A DNA stretch of 64,000 nt from Candidatus Obscuribacterales bacterium (GTDB taxonomy: Bacteria; Cyanobacteriota; Vampirovibrionia; Obscuribacterales; Obscuribacteraceae), in contig JAHBVO010000001.1 in NCBI GenBank assembly GCA_019637435.1, positions 124,001 through 188,000 of the forward strand, written 5' to 3'. The translations under genes and the position numbers were made by a program. The notes beneath the pieces were generated by a model. The model was given only the letters and a program-made list of their open reading frames with translations, did not search any database and had not been told where the DNA came from. Shown piece by piece: positions 25,238-35,121 of this stretch; within the stretch, counting starts at the first letter, position 1, and every line of letters begins with the position of its first letter.

Positions 25238-27085
25238 TCAGATATGGTCATCTGCGTTGAACAAAGTTTCCGTCATCTCGTCGACTTGTTTGTCATCTGG
25301 TTTTCGATTTGATACAACAAGATCCGGTTTCCATCGCTTGAGCTCTGCCACTGCGTCTGGTGGCACAGCCGTGAAGTCGAAACCAACCCACTTCAGGTTA
25401 GTTATGCGCTTGATAGAAGGTATACATTTCTGAGTGATGAAGTTTCCCTCCAGATCCAGGGCTTCAGGGTTTAGTATCGTAAATATATCCATATCCTTGT
25501 CGGTAAGCTTCAATCCGGACGCCGATATTTTTGTCAGTCTCAAAGGTTTTAGTGTCGCTAGACCTTTGGCAGTGACAAGAGTGTTGCTGATGATCAGGCG
25601 CCTGAGATTTGGAAATTTTTTCACAATCAGCGCAAGCGTCTTATCGTCAAAGTGTTTCATATATGCAACGTCTAACTCCACTAGGCGTTTGCTGGGCGCA
25701 AGGCGAGCCAGACCAGCATTGGAGAATCTTGTGCTTCGAATATCAAGCGTTTTTAAATTCATTTTGTTCAAGTAATCGATAGACTCGTCCCCGATTCTTG
25801 TTTCTTCAAGGCTCAGTGAGTCGAGATTGAGGTCCGAAATTATTTCCATCCCTTTAGCTGTAAGGCGTGGATTGTAGGAGACATTCAATCTCTTTACTCC
25901 GCTTCCGAGCAATCTGTAAAAATCCTCGTCGCGGTTCAAAGGCGCTTTCCACCAGGATTGACTGTCAATTTCAAAGCCAGTAGGAATTTGGTCCTTAGGT
26001 TTCTGCTTAATTACCTTTGGTCTCTTTTCAATTTTCTCTGCTGGTTTTTGAACTTCCTTTATCGCTTTCAAGTCGCGATCGCCTTTCATTATCACCGCCA
26101 TGCCGGTGATTACGCCAAATAGCGCGACCATTACAGCGACAAGGAGTGCCTGTTTTCCCTGCTTACCCAGTTTATAATTCTCTCGGGGAATTTTAAGTTC
26201 AATTTCCTCGACAAATTCTCCGACGTCTTTCAAATCCTCTAGTGCGGCTTTGAACTCCTTCATGTTTTGGAAACGATTTACCGGATCGGGGGCCAGCGCC
26301 TTCTGCAAAATCTCGTTCGTCGCATCCGTGAGAACCGGAGTCACCGAATTTGGTGGCAAGTTCGGTGGTGGTTCCTCTAGTCGGGACCGCAAAATCACAA
26401 TTATGTTTTCATCTTCGAGCGGCACCTTCCCGGTAATCATTTTGTAAAGGAGCATTCCGAGTCCATACACATCGGCACGCTCATCGGCATCTTCTCCTCG
26501 TACCTGTTCCGGGCTCATAAACAGCGGGCTACCCAAAGCTTGGCCCTTGCGGGTGAGGCGATGGTCGATGTCCGTTTGGTCCATCAACTTGGCCAGACCA
26601 AAATCCAGAATTCGAATCTGCTCATCCACAATGAGCATGACGTTGCTTGGCTTCAAATCGCGATGGATGACGCCATTAAAATGAGCGTGCTCCAGTGCGT
26701 CGCATATTTGAAGGGCTATCTGAATCGCTGTTCTGAGCGGAATGGTTTCATTAGCCTCGATGACGGTGTCAAGCGGTGTTCCGTCGATGTAATCCATCAC
26801 CAGATATGGTTCTTCTGTCGATGTAAAACCGAAGTCCAGAACCGTGACGATGTTTAAATGTTTGAGTTTGCTGATCGCCTTTGCTTCCTGGTGGAAGCGA
26901 ACCAGAGCCGTGTCGCTGTGACTGACGGCCGGCAAGAGTTTTATTGCAACACGTTTGTCCAGCATCGTGTCGTGCGCGCTGACGATGCGACCCATCCCGC
27001 CCTGACCGACGTATTTGAAATCGCGATAGCGCTCTTTCAGGTCTGGAGCGATGAATTTCTCTACTGATTTTTGAAACTCGTTCAC
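25238..27085 (-). CDS. membrane Ser/Thr protein kinase with C-terminal leucine-rich repeats (paralogue 3)
   Basis: 615 aa, the same length as the paralogue at 12911-14758. Its kinase domain is complete: GQGGMGRIVSAHD, VAIKLLPAVSHS, HRDLKPSNVMLI, ILDFGLAKLMDQ, MSPEQVRGEDADERADVYGL. A transmembrane helix (about 313-334, ALLVAVMVALFGVITGMAVI) separates it from a basic linker (EKIEKRPKVIKQKPKDQIP) and leucine-rich repeats (LDSLSLEETRIGDESIDYLN, LKTLDIRSTRFSNAGLARLA). The start is GTG at 27085, with no clear ribosome site. The repeats are expected on the outer side of the membrane. The gene is about 26 bases downstream of the alpha/beta hydrolase gene on the same strand and may be co-transcribed with it. 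Confidence 0.9.
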   Translation of the reverse strand: MNEFQKSVEKFIAPDLKERYRDFKYVGQGGMGRIVSAHDTMLDKRVAIKLLPAVSHSDTALVRFHQEAKAISKLKHLNIVTVLDFGFTSTEEPYLVMDYIDGTPLDTVIEANETIPLRTAIQIALQICDALEHAHFNGVIHRDLKPSNVMLIVDEQIRILDFGLAKLMDQTDIDHRLTRKGQALGSPLFMSPEQVRGEDADERADVYGLGMLLYKMITGKVPLEDENIIVILRSRLEEPPPNLPPNSVTPVLTDATNEILQKALAPDPVNRFQNMKEFKAALEDLKDVGEFVEEIELKIPRENYKLGKQGKQALLVAVMVALFGVITGMAVIMKGDRDLKAIKEVQKPAEKIEKRPKVIKQKPKDQIPTGFEIDSQSWWKAPLNRDEDFYRLLGSGVKRLNVSYNPRLTAKGMEIISDLNLDSLSLEETRIGDESIDYLNKMNLKTLDIRSTRFSNAGLARLAPSKRLVELDVAYMKHFDDKTLALIVKKFPNLRRLIISNTLVTAKGLATLKPLRLTKISASGLKLTDKDMDIFTILNPEALDLEGNFITQKCIPSIKRITNLKWVGFDFTAVPPDAVAELKRWKPDLVVSNRKPDDKQVDEMTETLFNADDHI

Positions 27086-27111
27086 TAAATCGATTCGGAA
27101 GGTTTCAGCGT

Positions 27112-28026
27112 TTATTGTGCGTGCTTCTGCTCTGGACTGTCAAGCGACGCCACGAACTGTTTCAATCCCTCTGCATATTCCGTCGAGCAAACTAGCTTGG
27201 GATCTCCTGTGTGAGCGGCGCCTTCTATCCGCACAAATTGTTTGGGCTCGGTTGCTGATTTGTACAGATCATCTGCGTGTCCAATAGGAATCATTGGGTC
27301 AGCAGTGCCCGCGATCATAAAAAGAGGCGCGTGCTTGCCTGAAAAATTCTTGACGTTGTTCAAACCCGATTCGACCCACATAAAATCCGGATACATCGCA
27401 ACAGGGAAAAACAGCTCAATTCCTCTTCTCCTAACCGATGCCAGCGGGCATTGCAGAATCACGCCGGCACATTTGACCTTGGAGGCGAGATTTCCGGCCA
27501 CGGCTGTTCCCAGAGACTCTCCGAAAATTATGATTCGATCCGGCGCGATTTGTTTTGTATCAACCAAATAGTTGTAGGCGGCAAAGGAATCTTCCAGCAC
27601 GCGGGGCATTGATGGTGAGCCCTCGCTTAGACCGTAACCCTGATAATCGTAAGTAAACACATTCAGCCCCGCGTTGAGCAGTAGGGTGAGCTCTTCCACG
27701 CGATAAGACAGATTCACGCCGTTACCGTGGTTGAAGAGAACAGTGTATTTGGCGTTCGGCTGCACAAAGTACCAGGCGTGAAGTTTCGCTCCGTTTTTTG
27801 ATTTGAAGTAAACATCATCATATTTATGGCCGGCGATTTCTCGCACGGTCCAGGGACCATCGAGTTTCTTCGTGGGATGAAACATGATCTTGTCGTAGAC
27901 GCCGCCGTTTACCATCGGGCACATGCAAATGTAAAATCCCAACATAATTAACAGTGTGGACAGTGCGACGGCGCGTAAAAACCATCGCCAGTTGAATGGC
28001 TTTGCCTGCGGCTTTTTGTCAGTCAT
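27112..28026 (-). CDS. membrane-anchored alpha/beta hydrolase
   Basis: 304 aa. An N-terminal membrane helix (about 13-33, WFLRAVALSTLLIMLGFYIC) precedes an alpha/beta hydrolase fold. The oxyanion-side strand YTVLFNHGNGVNLSYR, the nucleophile elbow RIIIFGESLGTAVAGNLASK (GxSxG) and the late loop HAPLFMIAGTADPMIP with its Asp, and the His in IEGAAHTGDPKLV, give a plausible Ser-Asp-His triad. Proteins like this (BEM46/YfhR type) are anchored to the membrane; the substrate is unknown. The start codon touches the mnmE stop codon directly, so the two are likely translated from one transcript. Confidence 0.85.
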   Translation of the reverse strand: MTDKKPQAKPFNWRWFLRAVALSTLLIMLGFYICMCPMVNGGVYDKIMFHPTKKLDGPWTVREIAGHKYDDVYFKSKNGAKLHAWYFVQPNAKYTVLFNHGNGVNLSYRVEELTLLLNAGLNVFTYDYQGYGLSEGSPSMPRVLEDSFAAYNYLVDTKQIAPDRIIIFGESLGTAVAGNLASKVKCAGVILQCPLASVRRRGIELFFPVAMYPDFMWVESGLNNVKNFSGKHAPLFMIAGTADPMIPIGHADDLYKSATEPKQFVRIEGAAHTGDPKLVCSTEYAEGLKQFVASLDSPEQKHAQ

Positions 28027-29430
28027 TTATTTACCTATGCAGAATCTGCTGAAGACTTCCGTGATGAGCTCTTCGGTTACCTCGTCTCCGCAAGCCTCTG
28101 AGAGGCAGTGAATGGCTGTTTTCAGGTCAGTCGCTAGACAATCTTCAGGCATGCGGTTGTCTATCGAGACTTTGAGGTCGTCAAGCGACTGCAGCGCGCG
28201 GAGGCACAATTCGTCCTGTCTTTGATTTAGACTTCCGCCCGCCTCGTTAAACGTATTGTCTTTAATTGCGAAGCGTTCGATCTTGTTTTTCAGCTCCTCA
28301 ACACCTTCTCCAGTCTTTGCGGAAATGCGCGCCTGGTCGATGCAACTTTCGTTTCGCTCAACTTCCAATTTCATTTCGCTGGAATTCGACTCACCATCGG
28401 CTTGATCGATCTTATTGAGAATGAACAGAAACGGCTGACCGTTCAGTAATTTCAAAACCTCTTGCTCTTCTTTGCCCCATCCCTGGGTGACGTCGCAAAC
28501 CATGAGCACGAGGTCGCTTTCATCGACTGCCCGACCGGTACGTTCGATGCCGATTTTTTCGACAGTGTCATCCGTAATTCGAACGCCGGCCGTGTCTATG
28601 AGAATAACTGGAATTCCATTAATGTCGAATGGCTCCTCGATTGAATCTCGAGTTGTGCCGGGAATCTCCGTAACGATGGCACGTTCGAATGCGAGAAACT
28701 GATTGAGTAGACTCGACTTTCCGGCGTTCGGTCGACCCACTATGGAAAGCCTTAGTCCATCGCGGAGGAAGCGGCCGCTGCGAGCGGTTTTTCGCAAACG
28801 CTCCAGGTCTGTGGTCGCTTGTCGCACAATGGGACCGATATCGTCGAGCGGCAATTCGCCTACTTCTTCGGGGAAGTCTATACCGGCGATTAGACGGCTG
28901 AGAAGTTCCATCAGCCGCCCCCGAATTTCTTTTATTGAATGTCCCAGCCCGCCCTTCAAGACGTTGACCGCCATTCGGCTCTGGCGAGTCGTGCGCGCCT
29001 GAATCAGATCGAGAACCGCTTCTGCCTGAGTGAGATCCATGCGTCCCGCGAGAAAGGCTCTCTTTGTGAATTCTCCGGGTTGGGAAAGTCTCGCTCCCGA
29101 TCTCATTGCCAGGTCCAAAATTTCTCGGGCTAACAGCGGACTGCCGTGGCAGTTTATTTCTACGATGTCTTCGCCTGTATACGTTACTGGTCCTTTGTAT
29201 GGAATAGCGACTACTTCGTCTACTAATTCTGCGTTATCGGGATTCCATATATACCCGTGGATAGCCTCATGGCTTCTAGATTCCCATTGGAGTGGCTTGA
29301 AGGTCTCAGGCGAGCTGGAAAAAATTTTTGCGAGTATCGAGATTGATTTTGGACCTGATAATCGAACTATCGCAATTGCGCCTGTACCAGGTGGAGTCGA
29401 GATTGCCGCTATTGTGTCTTGATCGTGCAT
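28027..29430 (-). CDS. mnmE: tRNA uridine-5-carboxymethylaminomethyl(34) GTPase
   Basis: 467 aa. MnmE with MnmG modifies the wobble uridine of several tRNAs. Features seen are the N-terminal tetrahydrofolate-binding domain (TIAAISTPPGTGAIAIVRLS), helical domain, the G domain with P-loop SIVGRPNAGKSSLLN, the switch region IPGTTRD, IDTAGVRITDD, NKID at G4, and the obligatory C-terminal FCIGK whose Cys is essential. Length is standard. The ATG at 29430 has no clear ribosome site. The alpha/beta hydrolase follows without any gap; the HU gene is divergent upstream. Confidence 0.97.
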   Translation of the reverse strand: MHDQDTIAAISTPPGTGAIAIVRLSGPKSISILAKIFSSSPETFKPLQWESRSHEAIHGYIWNPDNAELVDEVVAIPYKGPVTYTGEDIVEINCHGSPLLAREILDLAMRSGARLSQPGEFTKRAFLAGRMDLTQAEAVLDLIQARTTRQSRMAVNVLKGGLGHSIKEIRGRLMELLSRLIAGIDFPEEVGELPLDDIGPIVRQATTDLERLRKTARSGRFLRDGLRLSIVGRPNAGKSSLLNQFLAFERAIVTEIPGTTRDSIEEPFDINGIPVILIDTAGVRITDDTVEKIGIERTGRAVDESDLVLMVCDVTQGWGKEEQEVLKLLNGQPFLFILNKIDQADGESNSSEMKLEVERNESCIDQARISAKTGEGVEELKNKIERFAIKDNTFNEAGGSLNQRQDELCLRALQSLDDLKVSIDNRMPEDCLATDLKTAIHCLSEACGDEVTEELITEVFSRFCIGK

Positions 29431-29488
29431 GCTGTATTGAATTTACCGATTTTGAATTCGGTCCAAAAAAAATTCTTTGGAGAACCCC

Positions 29489-29517
29489 TTGAACTCTGAG
29501 TATCACGATGCTATTCT
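29489..29517 (+). promoter_or_regulatory. candidate promoter of the HU gene
   Basis: TTGAAC (29489-29494) is followed after exactly 17 bases by TATTCT (29512-29517), about 70 bases before the HU start codon. Spacing is ideal and both hexamers are close to the major sigma factor consensus. It lies between mnmE and HU, which diverge. Confidence 0.55.
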
Positions 29518-29586
29518 CTCACCTTGAATTTAGTCTTTTGTTGAAAAAGACTTTTAATTGTCCTTGCAGTTTTTAGGAATGAACGC

Positions 29587-30030
29587 ATGAACAAAGCAGA
29601 ACTAGTAAACGAGATTGCGAAGGTCACCGGCCAAACCAAACTCGATGTCCACAACACAGTGGCAGCCCTGTTGCATCATCTTACGTCAGCAATGGCTAAA
29701 GGCGAGCGTGTCACGCTCGTAGGCTTCGGAACATTCGAGCGTCGTCAAAGACAAGCACGGATGGGTGTCAATCCTCAGAATCCGAATGAGAAACTGAAGA
29801 TTGCAGCTGCCCGCGTTCCAGTCTTCCGCGCTGGACAAGAGCTCAAGCAAATTGTCGATGGTAAGGCGAAGATCCCTGCATTGCCTAAATCGGTAGAAGC
29901 AACCGCAAAACCGAAAAAAGCAGCAGCTCCGAAAGCGAAAGCTAAAGCCAAACCAGCTAAGAAAGCAGCTAAGGCTAAACCGAAAGCGAAGCCGGCAGCT
30001 AAGAAAGCTAAAGCGAAAAAACGTCGCTAA
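29587..30030 (+). CDS. HU-type DNA-binding protein with histone H1-like tail
   Basis: 147 aa. Residues 1-93 are a standard HU/IHF fold: MNKAELVNEIAKVTGQTK, VTLVGFGTFERRQRQARMGV and NPQNPNEKLKIAAARVPVFR, with the usual KAGQELK-like end. From about residue 95 to the end a tail of about 50 residues consists almost entirely of Lys, Ala and Pro, resembling eukaryotic H1 tails and those of some actinobacterial and cyanobacterial-relative HU proteins. The tail should compact DNA and may be a target of acetylation. Its own promoter precedes it and a hairpin with T-run follows, so it is a single-gene unit. Confidence 0.95.
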   Translation: MNKAELVNEIAKVTGQTKLDVHNTVAALLHHLTSAMAKGERVTLVGFGTFERRQRQARMGVNPQNPNEKLKIAAARVPVFRAGQELKQIVDGKAKIPALPKSVEATAKPKKAAAPKAKAKAKPAKKAAKAKPKAKPAAKKAKAKKRR

Positions 30031-30052
30031 TATCGGCTAAGAGATAATGTCT

Positions 30053-30087
30053 AAAGGGAAGTTGGTTCGCTGACTTCCCTTTTTTCT
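30053..30087 (+). terminator. Rho-independent terminator after HU
   Basis: AAAGGGAAGT (30053-30062) pairs perfectly with ACTTCCCTTT (30073-30082) around a 10-base loop, and the stem is followed by a run of T (total TTTTTT with the last stem bases). It begins 22 bases after the HU stop codon and faces the end of the CPBP gene on the other strand. Confidence 0.85.
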
Positions 30088-30180
30088 TGCATTCGAGATT
30101 CAGGCATTTAGAGAATCAGCGCAGGCTCGTTGGTTTTATTTGTTCGTGTGTGATTGCACCTGGGCAGGAGCGAAACGGAA

Positions 30181-30771
30181 CTAGTAGCGACGGTATCCGA
30201 TCTCATAGCGGATCATCGTGATGCTCAGCCAGTTGTTGATGATATGGGCAATAATCGGTACCCAAAGCGAATTGAAGATCATCAGGAGACTGCCCAGCAT
30301 CGCTCCAGCCAGGGCGGCCCATACAACGTAGAACAGGTGTTTCTTCTGGCCGGTGACATGGAATAAGCCGAACACGATGCTCGCAATCACCAGTCCAAAT
30401 TGGTTCTGTAAGACTCCCCGGAAAAAGACCTCTTCGCAAAATCCGGATGCCAAAGCAATCAGGAGTATATCCAGTGGATTTACTTCTGAGAAAATCGGTG
30501 CAAGGGTTTCTTGAATAAATTCTTCGAAGGAAGCGAAGAAGGGAAACTTGTGGCGAAACCGCTTCCCAAGGGCGCTTAAGGCGAAGCTAAACGCCGCCAT
30601 TACTAAACCGACCCCGACTCCGACAAGCAAAATCGCGGGATTGTTGAGGCTCAGGACCGGCAACAGATCTATTTTTGCTATCCAGCACCAGATTGTCGCG
30701 ACAAGCAAAAGCAAGGCTTCCATGACGATAATGAGAGCAAGCAATTGTCCGCGACTAAATTTCGGAGGCAT
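30181..30771 (-). CDS. CPBP-family intramembrane glutamic metalloprotease
   Basis: 196 aa with several hydrophobic helices (LLALIIVMEALLLLVATIWC; ILLVGVGVGLVMAAFSFALS). The Abi/CPBP motif 1 is intact as SGFCEEVFFRGVLQNQFGL, motif 2 FGLFHVTGQKKH has the His, and motif 3 is IIAHIINNWLSI. Homologues include Rce1-type CAAX proteases and bacteriocin self-immunity proteins. Here it is the last gene of the infB operon: its first codons overlap the end of truB by 17 bases. The substrate is unknown. Confidence 0.9.
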   Translation of the reverse strand: MPPKFSRGQLLALIIVMEALLLLVATIWCWIAKIDLLPVLSLNNPAILLVGVGVGLVMAAFSFALSALGKRFRHKFPFFASFEEFIQETLAPIFSEVNPLDILLIALASGFCEEVFFRGVLQNQFGLVIASIVFGLFHVTGQKKHLFYVVWAALAGAMLGSLLMIFNSLWVPIIAHIINNWLSITMIRYEIGYRRY

Positions 30772-31690
30772 TTACTAATACTACCTCTGGTTGCAGGAGT
30801 TTGCCCTCTTTTAATCGGACCAGGGCAACAGGTGTGCCCTCGAGGGCGGCAAGGAGCAGTTCTTTCAAATCGGATGCTTGACCTCGCTCCAGATCGCCTT
30901 CGTTTGCCTGTGGGAGCAAAGCTTGGTCTCGGTCTAAAACTTGTCCGTTCGCCAGACGTTTTGCAAAGTCTCGCTGCAACTCGACTGTTTCGATTTCCAG
31001 GGCGCGCTGAAGTGGCAGGAGGAAATTTTGAAAATTTTCCCTGCCAGCGTCTTTTAGCTCATCAAGTTTTTTCGCCTGAGCTACTTCAAACGGTCCGGAC
31101 TGCTCGCGCAGCAATGCTGACAAACAGCCGCCGACTCCCAGTATGCGGCCGACATCCCGTGCCAGAGAGCGTATGTAAGTGCCTTTCGAGCAGGCAACGC
31201 GCACGCTCAAGTGCGGAAGGTCGAACGAGAGCAACTCCACTTTATACATCTCGACTGCTCGCGCTTCCAGTTCGTCAGGTGCCTCGCCTTTACGCGCCAG
31301 TTCGTACATCTTCATTCCGCCTTTCTTGATCGCGGAATAAACAGGCGGAATCTGTTGTTGTTTGCCAACAAACGTAGAGAGCACGCGCTCGACTTCTTCA
31401 CGCGTGATATGCGAAACATCGTTGGTGCTCGTCAGCGTTTTCCCTTCGACGTCATCGGTGTCTGTTGTTTGCCCGAGGCGTATCTGCGCAAGATAGGTTT
31501 TGTCGTCTTTTAAAAACTGCAGCAAGCGCGTCGCTTTGCCAATCGCAACTGCCATCACTCCTTCGGCCATCGGATCCAGGGTTCCGCCATGACCGATTTG
31601 TTTGATGCCTGAAATTTTGCGCAACCGATTGATTACGTCATGCGAGGTCATTCCCCGCTCTTTATAAACGTTGAGAAAACCGATCGCCAT
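30755..31690 (-). CDS. truB: tRNA pseudouridine(55) synthase
   Basis: 311 aa. It makes pseudouridine 55 in the T-loop of tRNAs. The catalytic Asp lies in HGGTLDPMAEGVMAVAIGKA; other family stretches are KERGMTSHDVINRLRKI, KTYLAQIRLGQTTDTDD, PPVYSAIKKGGMKMYELAR and CSKGTYIRSLARDVGRILG. The C terminus (VALVRLKEGKLLQPEVVLVN) is a shortened PUA-like domain. It follows rbfA in the usual infB-rbfA-truB order with a gap of 19 bases. The downstream CPBP gene begins within its end. Confidence 0.96.
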   Translation of the reverse strand: MAIGFLNVYKERGMTSHDVINRLRKISGIKQIGHGGTLDPMAEGVMAVAIGKATRLLQFLKDDKTYLAQIRLGQTTDTDDVEGKTLTSTNDVSHITREEVERVLSTFVGKQQQIPPVYSAIKKGGMKMYELARKGEAPDELEARAVEMYKVELLSFDLPHLSVRVACSKGTYIRSLARDVGRILGVGGCLSALLREQSGPFEVAQAKKLDELKDAGRENFQNFLLPLQRALEIETVELQRDFAKRLANGQVLDRDQALLPQANEGDLERGQASDLKELLLAALEGTPVALVRLKEGKLLQPEVVLVNASEI

Positions 31691-31709
31691 TTACGCAATC
31701 ATTCCGCGC

Positions 31710-32063
31710 TTAGACTTCACCGCGTTCGATTTTGCCGAGCAATTCGGAAACCTTGGCGCCGCGTTCGAGCGATTTGTCGAGTTTGAACATCATCTCCGGT
31801 GCAAAACGCAGACGAAGGCGCCGGCAAATTTCACCGCGGATCATGCCGGTTTTGTCCTTCAACGCTTCCATCGTGCTCTTTTCGTCCTCCTCGCTTCCGA
31901 GAACTGAAATAAACACTTTCGCTGAACGGCAGTCCGCCGAGCACTCAACATCGACGATCGAAATCATTCCTTTAATGCGCTCATCGTTGAGATCCTTCAT
32001 CAGCATTTGAGCAAGCTCTCGCTTGATGGACTGCGAAACTCTAAGCGCGCGCTGACCTTGCAT
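31710..32063 (-). CDS. rbfA: ribosome-binding factor A
   Basis: 117 aa, standard length. RbfA assists 30S subunit maturation and binds near the 5' end of 16S rRNA. Recognised pattern: RVSQSIKRELAQMLMKDLND, IKGMISIVDVECSADCRSAK, KVFISVLGSEEDEKSTMEAL, and LRLRFAPEMMFKLDKSLERG near the end. It sits between infB and truB with short gaps, the usual operon position, and is co-expressed with translation genes. Confidence 0.95.
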   Translation of the reverse strand: MQGQRALRVSQSIKRELAQMLMKDLNDERIKGMISIVDVECSADCRSAKVFISVLGSEEDEKSTMEALKDKTGMIRGEICRRLRLRFAPEMMFKLDKSLERGAKVSELLGKIERGEV

Positions 32064-32091
32064 AGTCTCAACCTCGTATTGAATCCGGCGA

Positions 32092-35028
32092 CTAGCGCTC
32101 GCGCTTCACTTCTTGAATGATGAATGCGTGTACTTTGTCGCCTTCTTGAATGTCGCTGAACTTATCGAAGCTCAAGCCGCATTCGAAGCCTTGTGCGACT
32201 TCTTTGACGTCATCTTTGAAGCGTTTGAGCGTATCGATTTTGCCTTCGTAAACTGTTTGACCGTCTCGTTCGACACGGGCAATGCTGTTGCGTTGAATCT
32301 TTCCGTCCGTGACCATGCAACCACCGATTGCCAGTCCTTTGCCGACTTTGAAGATGACGCGGATCTCAGCTGTTCCGATCTTGATTTCTTGCTTGATGGG
32401 CTCGAGAAGACCGTGCATAGCTTTCTGCAAATCATCGGTAATTTGATAGATGATGCTGTAGGTTCTGATATCTACGCCTTGCTGTTCTGCAACTGTTCTT
32501 GCATTTGGATCAGGCGATGAGTTGAAACCGATAATGATTGCTTCGGAGGACGCTGCCAGGTTGACGTCGTTCTCTGAGATTTCGCCGGATGCAGTTCTCA
32601 GCACGCGAATTTTCACGAACTCGTCGCTGAGCTTGCGGACGGAATCAGCGATTGCCTCAGCCGTACCCTGCACGTCCGCCTTGATGATTACGTTCAACTC
32701 TTTCATCTCGCCGCTTTCGACCATGTCGTGCAGGGACTCGAGTGAAACGTGATGGGCGCGACGAACCTCGTTGTCTCGACGTTCTTCGACGAGCGATTTT
32801 TGCGCTTGAGCGTCGGTTACAACCTCGAATATATCGCCAGCCTGGGGGACCTCGTCAAGACCGAGCACTTCGACCGGCATAGATGGACCAGCTGCTTTGA
32901 CGCGATGTCCGCGATCATCGAACAACGCTCGGACACGACCGCCGATTCGGCCTGCCACAATGTAGTCACCTTCGCGCAGAGTTCCGCTTTGAACCAGCGC
33001 TGTAGCAACTGCACCTTTGCCGCGAGAAAGTTCAGCCTCGACAATAACTCCTTGAGCCGGTCTGTCAGGGTTGGCTTTCAAGTCCTGCATGTCGGCAACC
33101 AGAATGATCATTTCTAGAAGATCATCGAGTCCGGTGCGTTTCTTTGCGGAAACATTGACGGTGACTGTGTCTCCACCGAAAACATCAGGAAGCAATTCGT
33201 GTTCCATCAATTGTGAAAGAACGCGATCGGGATCGGCGTCAGCTTTGTCGATTTTGTTGACCGCGACGATGATCGGAACGCCTGCTGCCTTCGCATGGTC
33301 GATCGCTTCGATGGTTTGCGGCATGACACCATCGTCTGCTGCGACTACGAGAATCGCAACGTCTGTAACTCTGGCTCCGCGAGCACGCATGGCCGTGAAT
33401 GCTTCGTGACCAGGAGTGTCGAGGAACACGATCTGTCTCACGCCTTCTTCGTGCTCGATTTCCACGTGATAGGCGCCGATGTGCTGCGTGATACCACCCG
33501 CTTCGCCTTCCACAAGTTTCAACTTGGTCTGACGAATTGCGTCAAGCAGACTCGTTTTACCGTGGTCGACGTGACCCATGATCGTGACGACCGGCGGTCT
33601 TGTAATCAGATTGCTTTCGTCTTCTTCGAATAGTCCAAGACGTTCAGCTTTGGCAACCTGATCCTCTGCCTTTTTCACTTCTTCGGAGAGAACTTCGTAT
33701 TCCATCTCTGTCGCGAGTTCTCTGGCGAGATCTGCTTCGACGAGTTGGTTGACTGTCCGCATGACGCCTTTCATGAACAGGCGCTTAATAACTTCCGGCA
33801 CCGGCACGACCATTTTGTCGGCTAGTTCCTGAACCGTTACGCTACCACCGATGGTGACAACCTTCGGCACTTCCGGGGCCGCGGCGGTTTGTTTTACTTT
33901 CTCAGTTTCATCTTTCTTCTGGTGACGTGTCGCAGTGTGGCGACCATGTGTCTTAGGTGGACGCGGGGGCGTTGCTCTCATCGATGGTGCGGCTACTCTT
34001 ATTGGGACGGACGGAGACATTGGTCTCATAGCACCTTTTTTGAGTTGCTCTGCGGAGTCGGCGTCTCCACCATTGGTATCACCACTGGTGTCTTCAGCAT
34101 TCTTTGCTTCCGAAACATCTTCTTCGACTTCATCAACTTCATCAATCTCTTCATCGTCAGCGTCAACGAGTTCTGTCTCGGTGACGCGTCCTTGACGGGA
34201 TTTCTTTGTGCTCTTGGGTTGTTCTTGTTTTTTCTTCTCAAAATGCTTGTCCAGATTTCGTATCGCTCTGGGCGCATACTTGGACTCATCGGACCAGGAG
34301 TCACCGGTCGGACTGACTGGTTCGCTCTCGACTGCCGGCTCTTCGGCCGCCGGTTCTTGCGGTTTGACTTCAGGTGCAGGCTCTTCGACCTTCGGCGGTT
34401 CCGGAGGTTTCGGCGGCTTGGGCGGCAACAGATTCACTTTCGCACCAGGAGGTGGCAGGTGCTGGTTGACCGGCTGATGCGGTGCCTTTTCCTGTTGCTG
34501 TTGTTGCTGCTGAGATGTCTGCTCTTTCGCTGGTGCATCTTGCGGCTTGCCGTCGGCGGTGTGCGGACGCGGATGACGCGGCGTCGACGAAATTTGTGAT
34601 GCCGGCAGTGGTGCGAGACCTCCGGCGGGAAGCATCGAGCTGCGAGGCGGTTCGGTCGATTGACCGGGAGCGCCTTGCGCAGGTGCTGCTGGCTGACCGG
34701 ATGCGTCGGCAGGCTCCTGGCCTTCCGCTACCGGATCAGGTTTTTTATAACGGGAAAGGACACGCGGCTTAACGGCCGGCGCTTTCTTCTCTGGCAGTGG
34801 TGGTACCTTGCTTGAAACTTTGGGCAATGCTTTTTTGTCCTTCGCGGCGGGCTCTGCAGCTTGGCTCTTTTTATTCATCGCAGCGATGACTGCGCCAACT
34901 GCGTTTTTGTCGATGGTAGAAGAATGACTCTTGACGTCATAACCGAGCTCACGCAAGATCGTGATGACGTCCTGGTTAGGGACATTCATCTTGCGCGCTA
35001 ATTCATAAATTCGAACTCGATCGTCCAT
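32092..35028 (-). CDS. infB: translation initiation factor IF-2
   Basis: 978 aa. It delivers initiator fMet-tRNA to the 30S subunit. Two short N-terminal IF2N-type motifs flank a linker: [20 protein letters not shown] at the start and [20 protein letters not shown] around residue 405. The linker (about 55-390) is unusually rich in Pro, Gln, Ala, Glu and Lys, with a run of seven Gln. The GTPase begins near residue 485 ([20 protein letters not shown]), with [15 protein letters not shown] and [14 protein letters not shown]-terminal domains end in a [18 protein letters not shown] stretch. The ATG has AGGAAAA just upstream. The long linker is like that of cyanobacterial IF-2. Confidence 0.97.
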   Translation of the reverse strand: MDDRVRIYELARKMNVPNQDVITILRELGYDVKSHSSTIDKNAVGAVIAAMNKKSQAAEPAAKDKKALPKVSSKVPPLPEKKAPAVKPRVLSRYKKPDPVAEGQEPADASGQPAAPAQGAPGQSTEPPRSSMLPAGGLAPLPASQISSTPRHPRPHTADGKPQDAPAKEQTSQQQQQQQEKAPHQPVNQHLPPPGAKVNLLPPKPPKPPEPPKVEEPAPEVKPQEPAAEEPAVESEPVSPTGDSWSDESKYAPRAIRNLDKHFEKKKQEQPKSTKKSRQGRVTETELVDADDEEIDEVDEVEEDVSEAKNAEDTSGDTNGGDADSAEQLKKGAMRPMSPSVPIRVAAPSMRATPPRPPKTHGRHTATRHQKKDETEKVKQTAAAPEVPKVVTIGGSVTVQELADKMVVPVPEVIKRLFMKGVMRTVNQLVEADLARELATEMEYEVLSEEVKKAEDQVAKAERLGLFEEDESNLITRPPVVTIMGHVDHGKTSLLDAIRQTKLKLVEGEAGGITQHIGAYHVEIEHEEGVRQIVFLDTPGHEAFTAMRARGARVTDVAILVVAADDGVMPQTIEAIDHAKAAGVPIIVAVNKIDKADADPDRVLSQLMEHELLPDVFGGDTVTVNVSAKKRTGLDDLLEMIILVADMQDLKANPDRPAQGVIVEAELSRGKGAVATALVQSGTLREGDYIVAGRIGGRVRALFDDRGHRVKAAGPSMPVEVLGLDEVPQAGDIFEVVTDAQAQKSLVEERRDNEVRRAHHVSLESLHDMVESGEMKELNVIIKADVQGTAEAIADSVRKLSDEFVKIRVLRTASGEISENDVNLAASSEAIIIGFNSSPDPNARTVAEQQGVDIRTYSIIYQITDDLQKAMHGLLEPIKQEIKIGTAEIRVIFKVGKGLAIGGCMVTDGKIQRNSIARVERDGQTVYEGKIDTLKRFKDDVKEVAQGFECGLSFDKFSDIQEGDKVHAFIIQEVKRER

Positions 35029-35121
35029 TTTTTCCTTTTACCTGAAAAAGTCGTACTCTGGCTTCCTCCGCGCTTGAAACACTAGAACCGATCCGTCGGC
35101 TCTCAGATGCCCCCACGTATC

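Noticed and set aside
33889..34599. Plus-strand 236-codon frame inside infB
   Set aside because: It is antisense to the low-complexity linker of IF-2; its Leu/Phe/Arg-rich composition mirrors the linker codons.
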